Shown here: positions 47,556 to 57,769 of the stretch, in pieces
How the letters are laid out: every line of letters begins with the position of its first letter
Numbering within the stretch: the first letter of the stretch is position 1
Source: Leptolinea sp. HRD-7
GTDB taxonomy: Bacteria > Chloroflexota > Anaerolineae > Anaerolineales > Anaerolineaceae
Direction: 5' to 3'
Length of the DNA stretch: 64,000 bases
Assembly: GCA_024363285.1 (NCBI GenBank)
Contig: AP024710.1
Location: forward strand, 2,698,001-2,762,000
Made by a program: the position numbers and the translations under genes
Notes under the pieces: model-generated
The model's input: only the letters and a program-made list of their open reading frames with translations
The model's database searches: none
What the model was told of the DNA's origin: nothing

Positions 47556-50500
47556 ATGAACTATTATTCCTCAGTCGATAACTCAGATTCTGAAGAACAA
47601 CAAAACAACACTTCAAATATGCCTGAAAACAATTCTGATCTAGAGAACACGAATAGTATTACCCATGAAATAAAACCTGATTTTCCTCTTGAAGATTTAG
47701 AGGAACGTAAAATAGAACAACAAAAACAAAATAAGAAACCGCCATTTCCAGTGAGTAGTACAGGGGAGTTTATAATCACTGAGACGGGACCAACAACAAC
47801 CATTAACGACACGCGGGTGCCTACTGGAGCGACACCGGTTCCAAAGCGGCACGCACCTCCATACGCTACGCAACCTTTTTTTTACAATCAGGTATCTGCC
47901 GGTACTCGAATAAATTCACAACCAGTGGTTTCAAATACCACTACTTCTTCGGTAAAACCGGTCGATCCATTAAATCAATCGCAAACGATAAAACCACCAT
48001 CGTCAAAGAAAACCGCTAACCGTAAGGGGGGTGGAAGTAAAGACAGTGGTTGTTTCATTAAAGCCGTGATAGCGGTCCTTATTCTAAGTATTGCCAGCGT
48101 ATTCATTCTTGCGATAATTGCCATTTACCAATATCTTTCGCTTTCATCTACGTTACCTGAAATTAATAATCTATCAGAAAAGACATCGCAATTTGAAACC
48201 ACTCGAATAATGGACCGAAATGGGGATCTGCTTTATGAAATGATCAGTCCTACGGCCGGCAGAAGGACATATGTGCCTTTAGAGAAAATCTCACCATACC
48301 TTGTAGCTGCTACGATCGCTACAGAAGATAAAGATTATTACTCTCATCCGGGTTTTGACCCTTTTGCCATTTTTCGGGCCTTAATTCAAAATACAACTAC
48401 CGGTGAAACGGTTTCGGGTGCTTCAACCATTACCCAACAGTTGACCCGAACACTGCTTTTTTCGCAGGAAGAACGTTATGAGGTCTCTTTTAGAAGAAAG
48501 ACTCGAGAGATTGTTCTAGCGGCAGAAATTACGCGAAAATACTCAAAAGAGCAAATACTTGAAATGTATCTAAATGAGGTCTACTACGGTAATATGGCGT
48601 ATGGTATTGAAGCGGCCGCAGAGACTTATTTTAATACCACAGCTGACAAATTAACTTTAAGCCAGGCTTCTTTTCTTGCTGGTTTACCTCAGGCTCCTGG
48701 CGTTTATGATATTTTCACAAACCGTGACGAAACTCTTCAAAGACAGGTACAAGTTCTTGATCTGATGGTCAAGTTGTCAGAAGAAAAGAACTGCATTTAC
48801 GTAAGTACGAATGTTCAACCTGTATGTATAGATGCGAATAACGCCGCACGGGCTGCCGTGGAGACTGCAGACTACCAATTTCAATTTCGCGAAAACAATA
48901 TGCGTTTTCCTCATTGGGTGAATTACATACGGGCGCAACTTGAAAAACTCTATGATCCTCAGACCATCTACAAATCGGGTTTTACAGTCTACACGACTGT
49001 AGACCCGGTGCTACAGGGTCTTGCTGAACGCGTAGTAAAGGAGCAGGTTTCAACACTGGGTGACTATAATGTGACCGATGGCGCTCTTGTAGCTATTCAA
49101 CCTTCAACCGGTGAAATATTGAGTATGGTCGGTTCTGCTGATTTTAATAATGTTGAGATCAGTGGTCAGGTCAACATGGCTATTAGCCCCAGGCAACCCG
49201 GCTCATCGATTAAACCACTCACATATACGGCGGCATTTGAAAAAGGGTGGACACCGGCGACATTATTGTGGGATGTTCCCAGTGAGTTCCCTCCGAGTGG
49301 AGATCCCAACGACCCGCATGAAAAATATAAACCTGTCAATTATGACGAAAAATTCCATGGTCCGGTTACTGTTCGTACAGCTCTCGCTAATTCTTATAAT
49401 ATTCCGGCTGTAAAAACTCTGAATTTTATTGGTGTGTATGATAATAAAAATACGCCCGAACCGGACGGATTCATCAATTTTGCGCGGCGAATGGGTATAA
49501 CAACATTAACCCGCGAGGATTATGGACTGGCATTGACTCTGGGAGGTGGTGAGGTAACCCTGCTGGATATGACTTCCGCTTTTTCAATTTACGCAAATCA
49601 GGGCGTTCGGGTAAAACCAGTGTCAATTCTAAAAATTGAAGATTATACTGGCAACATAATTTATCAATATAAACCCGAAACTCCGGAACAGGTTATCCGA
49701 CCGGAGCATGCTTACCTGATTACATCCATTCTTTCTGATAATAAAGCTCGTGCGCCGATGTTTGGTGAAAACAGTGTTTTACGTATGCCATTTGACGCGG
49801 CAGCCAAGACTGGTACAACAAATGATTTTCGCGATAATTGGACAATGGGCTATTCCCCTGATCTTGCCACGGGTGTTTGGGTGGGCAACGCAGATTATTC
49901 ACCCATGCTAAATACTACCGGGCTTACAGGAGCCGCTCCAATTTGGTCGGCATTTATGCGTGAAGCTGTACCTTATCTTACACATGATAATCCAACTCCT
50001 TTTAGACGTCCGGGTGGGATAGTTGACAAAGTTATCTGCTCAATTTCTGGCACTGAACCAGCCGATGGCTGCCCGGAAACACGATCTGAAATTTTTGCGT
50101 CTGATCAGATGCCTCTTCCCAAAACAAAAGATTTTTACGCCAATACCACAATTGATACATGGACCGGTCTGTTGTCTTCAGGAGAATGTCAAGATTATCA
50201 AAAATCCATGCGGGTGATGTCTGTTGATGATCCATGGGGTCGTAAATGGCTTACAGAAACCGACCAGGGAAGGGAATGGTTAGCCAGTGTTGATCTGAGC
50301 GAAAACGTTAAGTTCGCTCCTGAACGGGAATGCCGTGCCAGTGATCCAAGACCAGAGATAATTTTTGCCGGGATGGAGGATAATCAGGTTTTGACCATCA
50401 ACCCGGTAGACGTATACGCATTAGTCAATGTCGCAGAGGGGTTTAAGGATTTTGAATTACTTTATGGTGTCGGTGACGATCCGGAAGAATGGAAGACTTT

Positions 50501-50810
50501 AGCCGGTCCTTTTGATTCACCAAGACCAGTTCCTGATCGACTGGTAAGCTGGGATGCCACCCAATACGCAGGTAATATGGTCACTCTTCGAATTATATTG
50601 CACGGTACTGACGGTCAATATGCTGATAAAAGAATTCACCTGATTCTCGATATTCCACAGGCGACCGCTACACCAACACCCACGGCAACAGCAACCATGG
50701 TTCCTACTTTAACCGCTACGCCGACACTGGTTCCAACAGTGGAATTTCCACCTGATCAGATAATTCCAACACTCCCACCCGAAACGTTGATAACCGTCAC
50801 ACTACCGTGA
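47556..50810 (+). CDS. Class A penicillin-binding protein (PBP1A-like)
   Basis: 1084 residues. A polar cytoplasmic part of about 165 residues rich in Asn/Gln/Pro, one membrane helix (about 169-196), glycosyltransferase GT51 (about 235-410: TIATEDKDYYSHPGFDPFAI, SGASTITQQLTRTLL, EILEMYLNEVYYG-like EQILEMYLNEVYYG), then a transpeptidase with the nucleophile in PGSSIKP (about 549) and the KTGTT motif (about 750). It polymerises and cross-links peptidoglycan. The C-terminal 150 residues add a beta domain and a Thr/Pro tail (TATPTPTATATMVPTLTATP). Its presence with the transpeptidase and amidase genes indicates a real peptidoglycan wall. Confidence 0.94.
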   Translation: MNYYSSVDNSDSEEQQNNTSNMPENNSDLENTNSITHEIKPDFPLEDLEERKIEQQKQNKKPPFPVSSTGEFIITETGPTTTINDTRVPTGATPVPKRHAPPYATQPFFYNQVSAGTRINSQPVVSNTTTSSVKPVDPLNQSQTIKPPSSKKTANRKGGGSKDSGCFIKAVIAVLILSIASVFILAIIAIYQYLSLSSTLPEINNLSEKTSQFETTRIMDRNGDLLYEMISPTAGRRTYVPLEKISPYLVAATIATEDKDYYSHPGFDPFAIFRALIQNTTTGETVSGASTITQQLTRTLLFSQEERYEVSFRRKTREIVLAAEITRKYSKEQILEMYLNEVYYGNMAYGIEAAAETYFNTTADKLTLSQASFLAGLPQAPGVYDIFTNRDETLQRQVQVLDLMVKLSEEKNCIYVSTNVQPVCIDANNAARAAVETADYQFQFRENNMRFPHWVNYIRAQLEKLYDPQTIYKSGFTVYTTVDPVLQGLAERVVKEQVSTLGDYNVTDGALVAIQPSTGEILSMVGSADFNNVEISGQVNMAISPRQPGSSIKPLTYTAAFEKGWTPATLLWDVPSEFPPSGDPNDPHEKYKPVNYDEKFHGPVTVRTALANSYNIPAVKTLNFIGVYDNKNTPEPDGFINFARRMGITTLTREDYGLALTLGGGEVTLLDMTSAFSIYANQGVRVKPVSILKIEDYTGNIIYQYKPETPEQVIRPEHAYLITSILSDNKARAPMFGENSVLRMPFDAAAKTGTTNDFRDNWTMGYSPDLATGVWVGNADYSPMLNTTGLTGAAPIWSAFMREAVPYLTHDNPTPFRRPGGIVDKVICSISGTEPADGCPETRSEIFASDQMPLPKTKDFYANTTIDTWTGLLSSGECQDYQKSMRVMSVDDPWGRKWLTETDQGREWLASVDLSENVKFAPERECRASDPRPEIIFAGMEDNQVLTINPVDVYALVNVAEGFKDFELLYGVGDDPEEWKTLAGPFDSPRPVPDRLVSWDATQYAGNMVTLRIILHGTDGQYADKRIHLILDIPQATATPTPTATATMVPTLTATPTLVPTVEFPPDQIIPTLPPETLITVTLP

Positions 50811-50839
50811 GGTTGATAAAACAAGAGAAAAGGTGGTTA

Positions 50840-52273
50840 TTAAAGACGATAAAAATAATGTTGGGTAATCTCTTCACAGAGTTCTTTATCATTTGTCTTT
50901 ATATATCTGCCAATCAAAGGTAAAGAAGACCTGACCTGGTCTGCCATTTGATGAGCGATTCTTCTCATAGAAAAATGGGCTGTCGGTGAAGTTCGCAAAG
51001 CAAGAAAATGATATAGGCTTCGTAGGTTGCTCTGCAGTAATACCTGGCGATTGAATGCATTTGGAAGCACATAGGAAGCAGCAGGTTCAGATATCAATCT
51101 TAATTTGTTATAAGCATCTTCCGCATTCTTCATCGCTTCGATATACGAGTCAAGCAACCCGGCTTTTTCAATTTGGGCAGGTATGGCAAATCCGAAATTG
51201 GGAGTAAAGGGCGAAGGTGTCTGAGTCATCATTCGGTGACGTTTCAATTCTAAATACGCACCTTGATCGAGAATTATCTCGAAAACAAAATTTCCATATT
51301 CCAGTTCGCGAATAGGGATGTCATGTTCAGAGAGCGATTTAAAAATCGCATCAAAACAGACAATTTTGTCATTATCACTCATGTTAGAGATTATTTTCGA
51401 TGCTTGCGCATAGGTAACATCGGAGTACCGCATTATCGCAGCAATCAGAATAATCTTCTCAATATCCGTATCGAAATGGATTAATCGCGCTCCTTTAATG
51501 TCATTATCCTGGGATAAATTTAAGGTTCCCCGATCGCTGACAAAACTTTGAAAATGTGATGCGGTTGAATTCAAAGATGCCTGTCTATCGGCATATTTAA
51601 CAAGAGTCGGTACGGTTTGTTGTGATATACGTTTAATTTCTTCACCTAATGCGCGAACTTCTTGTAACGGGTTCGACAACATCTTTGTTATCGCGTGTTC
51701 AAGTGCTCGAGCATTGATAGTTACACCTACATTGGCAAACGCAGCAACTGGCAGAAAAAAGCGGCAGACGTCGCCAGCGGCGGTGAGAATTATTCGCTTT
51801 CGACGTGCGTCAGAAAGCGAAGGATCAACCGGGGAATTTTTATCAATATATTCAAAAACAACAGGTAAAGAACTTTCATATAGTTGAAATAATTGACTGC
51901 AAATATCTGAATAGATTTCTCGCGATTTGGGATCAGAAAATTCTTCAGGAATATAGAAATCATCCGAATTCCATTTTTGGTATCGGGTGGATTTTTCTGT
52001 GTATGATGCAAGGCGGTTGGATTCAAGGCATTCTACAGCCAACCGTGAAATGTTTTCTACGGCAATATGTAAAACCGCATGTTCTGCGATAGATGAATGT
52101 CCGTATCCAACCACCCATTTTTCATTGAACTCGGCACTTGATTCGCCGGTCAACTCCGATGCGATCTGCCGGAAGGTTTCAGGAGAGCGAGATGTTTTAC
52201 CAAAGGCTACTGCAATGGTCTCTGGTGAGTATTCTCGAGGATCAAGCAGGTATACATCTCTTGTTCGCGGCAT
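50840..52273 (-). CDS. Two-domain ThyX-like (FAD-dependent thymidylate synthase family) protein
   Basis: 477 residues, about twice a normal ThyX. The first half has VVGYGHSSIAEHAVLHIAVE and SNRLASYTEKSTRY (85-98), resembling RHRxxSxNExSxRY but with SNR for RHR. The second half has YLELKRHRMMTQTPSPF (340-356), keeping RHR but not the Ser/Glu part, and YHFLALRTSPTAHFSMRRIA near the end. So the signature is split between two domains. ThyX makes dTMP from dUMP with FAD and methylene-folate; whether this protein is active is not certain. Confidence 0.8.
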   Translation of the reverse strand: MPRTRDVYLLDPREYSPETIAVAFGKTSRSPETFRQIASELTGESSAEFNEKWVVGYGHSSIAEHAVLHIAVENISRLAVECLESNRLASYTEKSTRYQKWNSDDFYIPEEFSDPKSREIYSDICSQLFQLYESSLPVVFEYIDKNSPVDPSLSDARRKRIILTAAGDVCRFFLPVAAFANVGVTINARALEHAITKMLSNPLQEVRALGEEIKRISQQTVPTLVKYADRQASLNSTASHFQSFVSDRGTLNLSQDNDIKGARLIHFDTDIEKIILIAAIMRYSDVTYAQASKIISNMSDNDKIVCFDAIFKSLSEHDIPIRELEYGNFVFEIILDQGAYLELKRHRMMTQTPSPFTPNFGFAIPAQIEKAGLLDSYIEAMKNAEDAYNKLRLISEPAASYVLPNAFNRQVLLQSNLRSLYHFLALRTSPTAHFSMRRIAHQMADQVRSSLPLIGRYIKTNDKELCEEITQHYFYRL

Positions 52274-52276
52274 GAT

Positions 52277-53191
52277 TCATAATTCTCTGGCGGTTTTAAT
52301 ATCGCAGTGAATTTGATGAACCAATTCCTCAAACGAAGAGAACTTCACCTCACCGCGTAACCGATGAGTAAATTTTACTTGAAGTTCTCTACCATACAAG
52401 TCACCTTTATAATCCAACAGGTGAATTTCAACAAAGACTTTATTGGTGTTATCCGTAAATGTTGGACGAAATCCGACATTGCCAACTGAAAGAATTTCTT
52501 TTCCGTCTAACTCAGTAATGCAGCGATATACCCCTACGGCAGGGAGCATTTTTTCTGGCCAGGAATTCAGATTGGCGGTTGGGAATCCGATCTTTCGACC
52601 ACGTCCATCACCTTTTACTACGAAACCCTTTACGCTGTATTCACGTCCAAGAGCTTTTGCCGCCAGTTCCACTTCTCCGGACTCTATCAATTTACGAATT
52701 TGACTGGAGGAAATTGTTACATCATCATGCGATTCAAGAGATATACATTTGACGGAATAGCCGAGTGATTTCCCCATTTCTGCAAGTGACTCTACTGTAC
52801 CTGAACGATTTTTCCCCATTGTAAAACCACAGCCAACAACAAGTTCGCGAAGTCTTGCGTGTTTTGTTAACCGTTCCATGAATTCACTGGCAGACATGTC
52901 AGCCAATTTTTGCGAGAATGGCAGTGTGACAAGAACGTCAATTCCGAGCCTGGCCAAAATTTCTGATTTTTCATCCGGCGAAGTTAAATAATACGGTGAT
53001 TCAATATTTTTCAAGAACACTGCCGGGTTCGGAAAGAATGTTAAAACAACAGCCGGAAGGTTGTGTTTGATGGATGTCGTTTTTAAGTCAGTGATTATTT
53101 TTTGATGACCCAGATGAACGCCATCAAATGAACCGATTGTTATACACGACCCCGATAGATTTAATTCTTCAATGGATCCAGCATTGATCAT
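52277..53191 (-). CDS. ribF: Bifunctional riboflavin kinase/FAD synthetase
   Basis: 304 residues. N-terminal adenylyltransferase (about 10-165): CITIGSFDGVHLGHQKII, VVLTFFPNP, and TISSSQIRKLI. C-terminal kinase (about 180-304): GDGRGRKIGFPTANL with the PTAN motif, VGFRPTF and VEIHLLDYKGDLYG. It makes FMN and FAD from riboflavin. Last gene but one of the nusA operon, beside truB as in many bacteria; the ThyX-like gene, an FAD user, follows 3 bases later. Confidence 0.95.
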   Translation of the reverse strand: MINAGSIEELNLSGSCITIGSFDGVHLGHQKIITDLKTTSIKHNLPAVVLTFFPNPAVFLKNIESPYYLTSPDEKSEILARLGIDVLVTLPFSQKLADMSASEFMERLTKHARLRELVVGCGFTMGKNRSGTVESLAEMGKSLGYSVKCISLESHDDVTISSSQIRKLIESGEVELAAKALGREYSVKGFVVKGDGRGRKIGFPTANLNSWPEKMLPAVGVYRCITELDGKEILSVGNVGFRPTFTDNTNKVFVEIHLLDYKGDLYGRELQVKFTHRLRGEVKFSSFEELVHQIHCDIKTAREL

Positions 53192-53197
53192 AATGAA

Positions 53198-54109
53198 TCA
53201 GGAGAAGAACACCTTTTTGGGCTGCCATTCATTGGTTTCAGGGCTAAATTCCATTAGAGCTACAAGCTCGCCCTGTTCATTAATTCCACGAGCCCAGTTT
53301 GATGAAAGGGCGGGGGAAGGTATTTTTATGCCATGACGCACGGCTTCCACCTGGTCATTTGATAATTCCAGGGCTGGCCAATCAGAAAGTGCCTCCGCCG
53401 CAGGAATCAGGTACTGGTACCAATTCCCGGCGTCAAACGATTCGCGAAGCTTGCGAAGAGGTACAGCGTCTCTCAATGTAAACCGGCCGCTTTTTGTGCG
53501 CCGAAGACCAACGAGGTGCGCACCACAACCCAATTTTTCACCAAGGTCGTGGGCAAGTGATCTGACATATGTTCCTGAAGAACAATATACATCAACCACT
53601 GCTTCAGGTGGAGCCCATTCAAGAAGATCAAGGTTATAAACATGAATGGTGCGGGGAGCGAGGTCAAATTCTTCACCATCGCGGGCCATGTCATAGGCTT
53701 TTTTGCCTTTTACTTTTATCGCTGAATACGGAGGTGGTACCTGTTCGATCTCACCAATAAAGGATTTCAATTCATTCTCGAATTGATCTTCTGTAATATT
53801 GACCGGTGAAGAGCCGCCAGTAATACGTCCTTCTGAATCATACGTGTCGGTAGACTGCCCAAGGCGTATTACAGCTTGATAGCGTTTATCTGAAGCAGAA
53901 ACGTATTCACTTAAGCGAACAGCAGGGCCCAGTAACACTACCAATACGCCAGAAGCCCGGGGATCTAATGTCCCAGTATGTCCAGCTCTACGAATATTTG
54001 TTCCTTTACGGATAATCTGGACTACATCATGTGATGTTAAACCCACTGGTTTGTCAACGACTAGAACGCCGGAAATGGCATTATTTACGTTGAAGGATTC
54101 CTCATACAT
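53198..54109 (-). CDS. truB: tRNA pseudouridine(55) synthase
   Basis: 303 residues. Catalytic segment GHTGTLDPRASGVLVVLLG with the nucleophilic Asp in TLDP, preceded by VDKPVGLTSHDVV. Further TruB motifs: VPPPYSAIKVKGKKAYDMAR and CSSGTYVRSLAHDLG. It converts U55 of tRNAs to pseudouridine. The ribosome site before ATG 54109 is weak. Within the infB-rbfA-nrnA-truB-ribF operon. Confidence 0.96.
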   Translation of the reverse strand: MYEESFNVNNAISGVLVVDKPVGLTSHDVVQIIRKGTNIRRAGHTGTLDPRASGVLVVLLGPAVRLSEYVSASDKRYQAVIRLGQSTDTYDSEGRITGGSSPVNITEDQFENELKSFIGEIEQVPPPYSAIKVKGKKAYDMARDGEEFDLAPRTIHVYNLDLLEWAPPEAVVDVYCSSGTYVRSLAHDLGEKLGCGAHLVGLRRTKSGRFTLRDAVPLRKLRESFDAGNWYQYLIPAAEALSDWPALELSNDQVEAVRHGIKIPSPALSSNWARGINEQGELVALMEFSPETNEWQPKKVFFS

Positions 54110-54157
54110 AGTTATTTGAGTTCTCCCATCTTATTTTTATTTCCTCGCCTTTTATTC

Positions 54158-55129
54158 CTAATTAAATTTATTATCGCCATTTTTTAAATAATTGATAGTG
54201 GCAGAAATGACTTTTTCTTGTACTTCTGAAAGGGGACCTTCAATCTCCGCTCCAGAAGCAGCCGGATGTCCACCGCCACCAAAGGATAATGCCAGTTTTG
54301 AGATGTCAATACCCTGTATGGCCCTCCAACTAACTTTAACTTTATTTTGACCCTGTTCAACAAACATAATCGCCACGTCAGCATCGTCTATTGTACTGAG
54401 CATATTGATCAAATCTGCATCATCATTTCCGGGATATGACGCTTTTTTTCTATCTGCGAGAGAAAGGCTTGTATAAACAATACGGCCTTTGCGCGCAAGT
54501 TTTTCAAGACCTAATCCCCAATATTTCGCTGATGAAAATGACCTGCCAACCAGTGTTTTTGCGTATATTTCTGGAAGGTTCAACCCCATATCTACCAGAT
54601 TGGCCGCGAGGCGAAGTGTGTCTGTTGTTGTATTGCTGGTGCGAAAGCCTAATGAATCTCCGAGTATTCCAACCAGCAAAGCTTCTGCAACAGGTCTGTC
54701 AATCACTAATCCCCAATCCTGTAAATGAGACGCTAACACAGCACAGGTGGCTACATTTTCTGGTTCTACAAGATTGATTTGGCCAAAGTATAGATTGGAA
54801 AGGTGGTGATCAATGTTTATATCCACTTTTACATCAGCCGGGAGAGCGTCTCCGAGACGTTTTGTATCTGAGCAATCCAGCGAAATGAACAGGTCAAATG
54901 GTTGTTCAGCCTGGCGTTTGACTCTATCAGATCCTTGAAGGAATCGCAAAGATACAGAAATACTGTCTGTTAGAACCATCTGCACGTCTTTTCCAGCTGC
55001 TTCCAGAGCATTTCCTAAAGCTAACAAAGAACCTACCGCGTCCTGGTCAGGGCGGATATGTGATGTAACAACAATCCGTTTCGCCTTAGAGATAGCGGAA
55101 CGGATTTCATTGTCAATCGGGTTTCCCAT
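54158..55129 (-). CDS. nrnA: DHH-family phosphoesterase, NrnA-like
   Basis: 323 residues from ATG 55129, which overlaps the end of rbfA by 17 bases; longer starts lack conservation. DHH domain: VTSHIRPDQDAVGSLLALG (metal-binding DxD), ISLDCSDTKRLGD and NIDHHLSN. DHHA1 domain: FGGGGHPAASGAEI near the C-terminus. NrnA enzymes degrade nano-RNA (2-5 nt) and pAp. The family fits the usual place between rbfA and truB. Confidence 0.92.
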   Translation of the reverse strand: MGNPIDNEIRSAISKAKRIVVTSHIRPDQDAVGSLLALGNALEAAGKDVQMVLTDSISVSLRFLQGSDRVKRQAEQPFDLFISLDCSDTKRLGDALPADVKVDINIDHHLSNLYFGQINLVEPENVATCAVLASHLQDWGLVIDRPVAEALLVGILGDSLGFRTSNTTTDTLRLAANLVDMGLNLPEIYAKTLVGRSFSSAKYWGLGLEKLARKGRIVYTSLSLADRKKASYPGNDDADLINMLSTIDDADVAIMFVEQGQNKVKVSWRAIQGIDISKLALSFGGGGHPAASGAEIEGPLSEVQEKVISATINYLKNGDNKFN

Positions 55130-55493
55130 TTTCTTTTTCTTTTTTTCCTTCATCTCGTAATGAAGCCAGTAGAGTTTCAATATGTTCCGCTTTTTCCGGG
55201 GTAGGATCCCAGTGAAACCGTAGGCGAGGGAATACTCTAAGTTCAATTCGGTCTGAAAGAGATTTTCTCAAAAAACCAGATGCATGGTCAAGTCCATGAA
55301 TAACCTCTTTTGAACGGGAGACACCTTCCAGGGCGGATACAAAAATATCTGCATACGCCAGTTCCCGGTCAACCTTTACATCTGTGATGAAAATTCCTTC
55401 TAAACGAGGATCTGAGATTTCTTTTATGACCATTTCTGATAACTCCTGACGGATTCGATCACCTATCCGTTGGAGTCTTAAACTTGAAGGCAT
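55113..55493 (-). CDS. rbfA: Ribosome-binding factor A
   Basis: 126 residues, one KH-like domain: RLQRIGDRIRQELSEMVIKE, DPRLEGIFITDVKVDRELAY, ADIFVSAL and a final helix LRKSLSDRIELRVFPRLRFHWD. It binds the 30S subunit during late maturation and cold adaptation. The Lys/Glu-rich end (GKKEKENGKPD) overlaps the start of nrnA. Between infB and nrnA, the standard place. Confidence 0.95.
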   Translation of the reverse strand: MPSSLRLQRIGDRIRQELSEMVIKEISDPRLEGIFITDVKVDRELAYADIFVSALEGVSRSKEVIHGLDHASGFLRKSLSDRIELRVFPRLRFHWDPTPEKAEHIETLLASLRDEGKKEKENGKPD

Positions 55494-55520
55494 GGTTTAC
55501 TCTTTCTACTTGAAATTAGC

Positions 55521-57305
55521 TCAACTTGAACGTTCCAGGGTGAAACATTCAAGAATATCGCCTTTTTCAAAGGCTTCAAAATTCTTAAGTGAGATACCAC
55601 AATCAAACCCCTGTCGTACCTCTTTTACGTCGTCTTTTTCGTGCTTAAGAGATGAAATATCTCCTTCAAATATTTTCTCGCCGCCACGAATAACGCGAAT
55701 TTTTCCATTTCGGCGAATCTCGTTTTGTATAACCCGACAACCGGCAATATTACCCAGTTTAGAGATCTTAAAAACTGCCAATACTTCAGCTTTTCCGATG
55801 GGGATTTCTTTAAATTCCGGTTCAAGCATACCTTTAAGAGCTTTCTCAATGTCTTCCGTCAGGCGATAGATGATCTGATAAAGTCGGATAGATACACCTT
55901 CTGCTTCTGCCAAACGTCTGGCTCCGGCATCTGCCTGCACATTAAACCCGACAATAATAGCTTTAGAAGCTGAAGCCAGGTTGACATCATTTTCACCAAT
56001 ATCACCGGTTTCAGAATACAAAACGTTGATATTTACGTCGCCTTTTTCTATTTCTGTCAATGCTGTGGTGATAGGTTCAAGAGAACCCTGAACATCTGCT
56101 TTAACAATCAAGCGTAATTCCTTGGTTTCTCCAGCCTGTATACGGTTAAAAAGAGATTCCAGTGATGCTTTAGGTGAATTAATAGATTTTTGTTGAAGTG
56201 CGGCTTTGCGCTCTTCCGCAATAGCACGTGCCTCTTTTTCACTATCATAAACTTGAAATAATTCTCCAGCTTCAGGAACATCCGAAAGGCCCATAATTTG
56301 AACTGGTGTCGAAGGTCCGGCTTTGCGAATTTTCTTGCCGTGGAAATCAAACATGGCGCGCAATTTGCCAACAGCTTTTCCCGCCAGAACCACGTCACCG
56401 ACTTCGAGTGAACCATTCTGCACGAGAAGTGTAGCCATTACGCCTTTTCCATGGTCGAGTTCAGCTTCGATGACTGTTCCAATAATTTTATTGCTGGAAG
56501 GATTCGCTTTAATATCCATGCTTTCAGAAACAAGAAGAATGGCTTCCAAAAGATCTTCGATCCCTGTTTTCTGTTTGGCAGAGACGGGAACTACCATTGT
56601 GTTTCCATCCCATTCATCCGGAACTAAGCCAAGATCGGCGAGTTGTTTTTTAACAAAATCGGGATTGGCATCAGGGCGGTCAATTTTATTTAAGGCAACA
56701 ATGATGGGAACTCGGGCCGCTCGTGCATGAGCTATGGCTTCTCGAGTTTGAGGCATAATTCCATCATTCGCTGCAACTACCAGAACAACAATGTCTGCCC
56801 CTTGCGCACCACGTGCTCGCATAGCAGTAAATGCGGCGTGACCGGGCGTATCCAGGAATGTGATCAACTTACCCTGATGTTCTACCTGATAAGCCCCAAT
56901 ATGTTGGGTTATACCACCAGCTTCACCGGCTGCCACTTCACTGTGACGAATAGCATCGAGCAGGGTGGTTTTTCCATGGTCTACATGACCTAATATTGTC
57001 ACAACCGGTGGTCGATTGACCAATTTCGCTGGATTCTCGTTAGCAATAATCTGACGCCAGAAAGGAATTTCTCCGGTTTCGTCTTCTTTTTCTTCCTGTT
57101 CAACTTCTAGAGTGGCTTCAAAGCCAAGTTCTGAAGCTACAATAGCCGCAGTGTCGAAATCAACCAACTGGTTGATATTTGCCATCACACCGTTTGCCAT
57201 TAATATTTTTATTACCTGTATTGGGCTGGTTGATGTTGCTGTGGCTAAATCTCTTACGGTTACGTTACCAGCCAGTTCAATTGTCTTTTGCCCATTCTCG
57301 CTCAT
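55521..57305 (-). CDS. infB: Translation initiation factor IF-2
   Basis: 594 residues behind GGAGGTGCAG. It begins almost at once with the IF2N domain (VTVRDLATATSTSPIQVIKI), so the long variable N-terminus of many IF-2 proteins is missing. GTPase motifs: GHVDHGKTTLLD, DTPGHAAF, NKIDR, VSAK. Domains II-IV follow to a C-terminal fMet-tRNA-binding domain (ISSLKHEKDDVKEVRQGFDC). It brings initiator tRNA to the 30S subunit. Confidence 0.97.
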   Translation of the reverse strand: MSENGQKTIELAGNVTVRDLATATSTSPIQVIKILMANGVMANINQLVDFDTAAIVASELGFEATLEVEQEEKEDETGEIPFWRQIIANENPAKLVNRPPVVTILGHVDHGKTTLLDAIRHSEVAAGEAGGITQHIGAYQVEHQGKLITFLDTPGHAAFTAMRARGAQGADIVVLVVAANDGIMPQTREAIAHARAARVPIIVALNKIDRPDANPDFVKKQLADLGLVPDEWDGNTMVVPVSAKQKTGIEDLLEAILLVSESMDIKANPSSNKIIGTVIEAELDHGKGVMATLLVQNGSLEVGDVVLAGKAVGKLRAMFDFHGKKIRKAGPSTPVQIMGLSDVPEAGELFQVYDSEKEARAIAEERKAALQQKSINSPKASLESLFNRIQAGETKELRLIVKADVQGSLEPITTALTEIEKGDVNINVLYSETGDIGENDVNLASASKAIIVGFNVQADAGARRLAEAEGVSIRLYQIIYRLTEDIEKALKGMLEPEFKEIPIGKAEVLAVFKISKLGNIAGCRVIQNEIRRNGKIRVIRGGEKIFEGDISSLKHEKDDVKEVRQGFDCGISLKNFEAFEKGDILECFTLERSS

Positions 57306-57419
57306 ACTGCACCTCCAGATATTCGCGAGCCTGTCTTTCCTACCCCACTTATGGAAATCAGGGCCCGATCTTTAATATAGTTATGAAACGACGCGAGAAT
57401 GACGGATATTCAGAAGGAT

Positions 57420-57749
57420 TTACATTCGATCTGTCACTTCTGTAGATGTGTTTTCTGAAACAGAATCATCAGGAAGCTTAGAAAGGAATGACCGCAAAAC
57501 ATCACGATCCTTCTCGGTCAATTCAATTTTTAATGCATTGGCAAGAGAGCCTTTCAACGCTTTCTCCCAACACGACCGGTTATCGTGAAGATATGCTCCA
57601 CGACCGGCCAACTTACCACTCAGGTCAATCACAACACCTTCATCTGTGCGCACCAGCCTGATTAATTTCTTTTTTTCCATAATCTGTCGGCACGCAACGC
57701 ACGTTCGCTGAGGTATATGTTTGACACGCAAACCTTGTTTTTTAACCAC
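57420..57749 (-). CDS. ylxR: YlxR/RnpM-family RNA-binding protein
   Basis: 109 residues from GTG 57749 with AAGGAAAG ahead. The family pattern is complete: RTCVACRQIMEKKKLIRLVR, LSGKLAGRGAYLHDNRSC and WEKALKGSLANALK. In Firmicutes this protein (RnpM) modulates RNase P. It lies between nusA and infB, where ylxR is nearly always found. The last 30 residues are acidic and non-conserved. Confidence 0.93.
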   Translation of the reverse strand: MVKKQGLRVKHIPQRTCVACRQIMEKKKLIRLVRTDEGVVIDLSGKLAGRGAYLHDNRSCWEKALKGSLANALKIELTEKDRDVLRSFLSKLPDDSVSENTSTEVTDRM

Positions 57750-57769
57750 CTTTCCTTTTCTATCTACTT

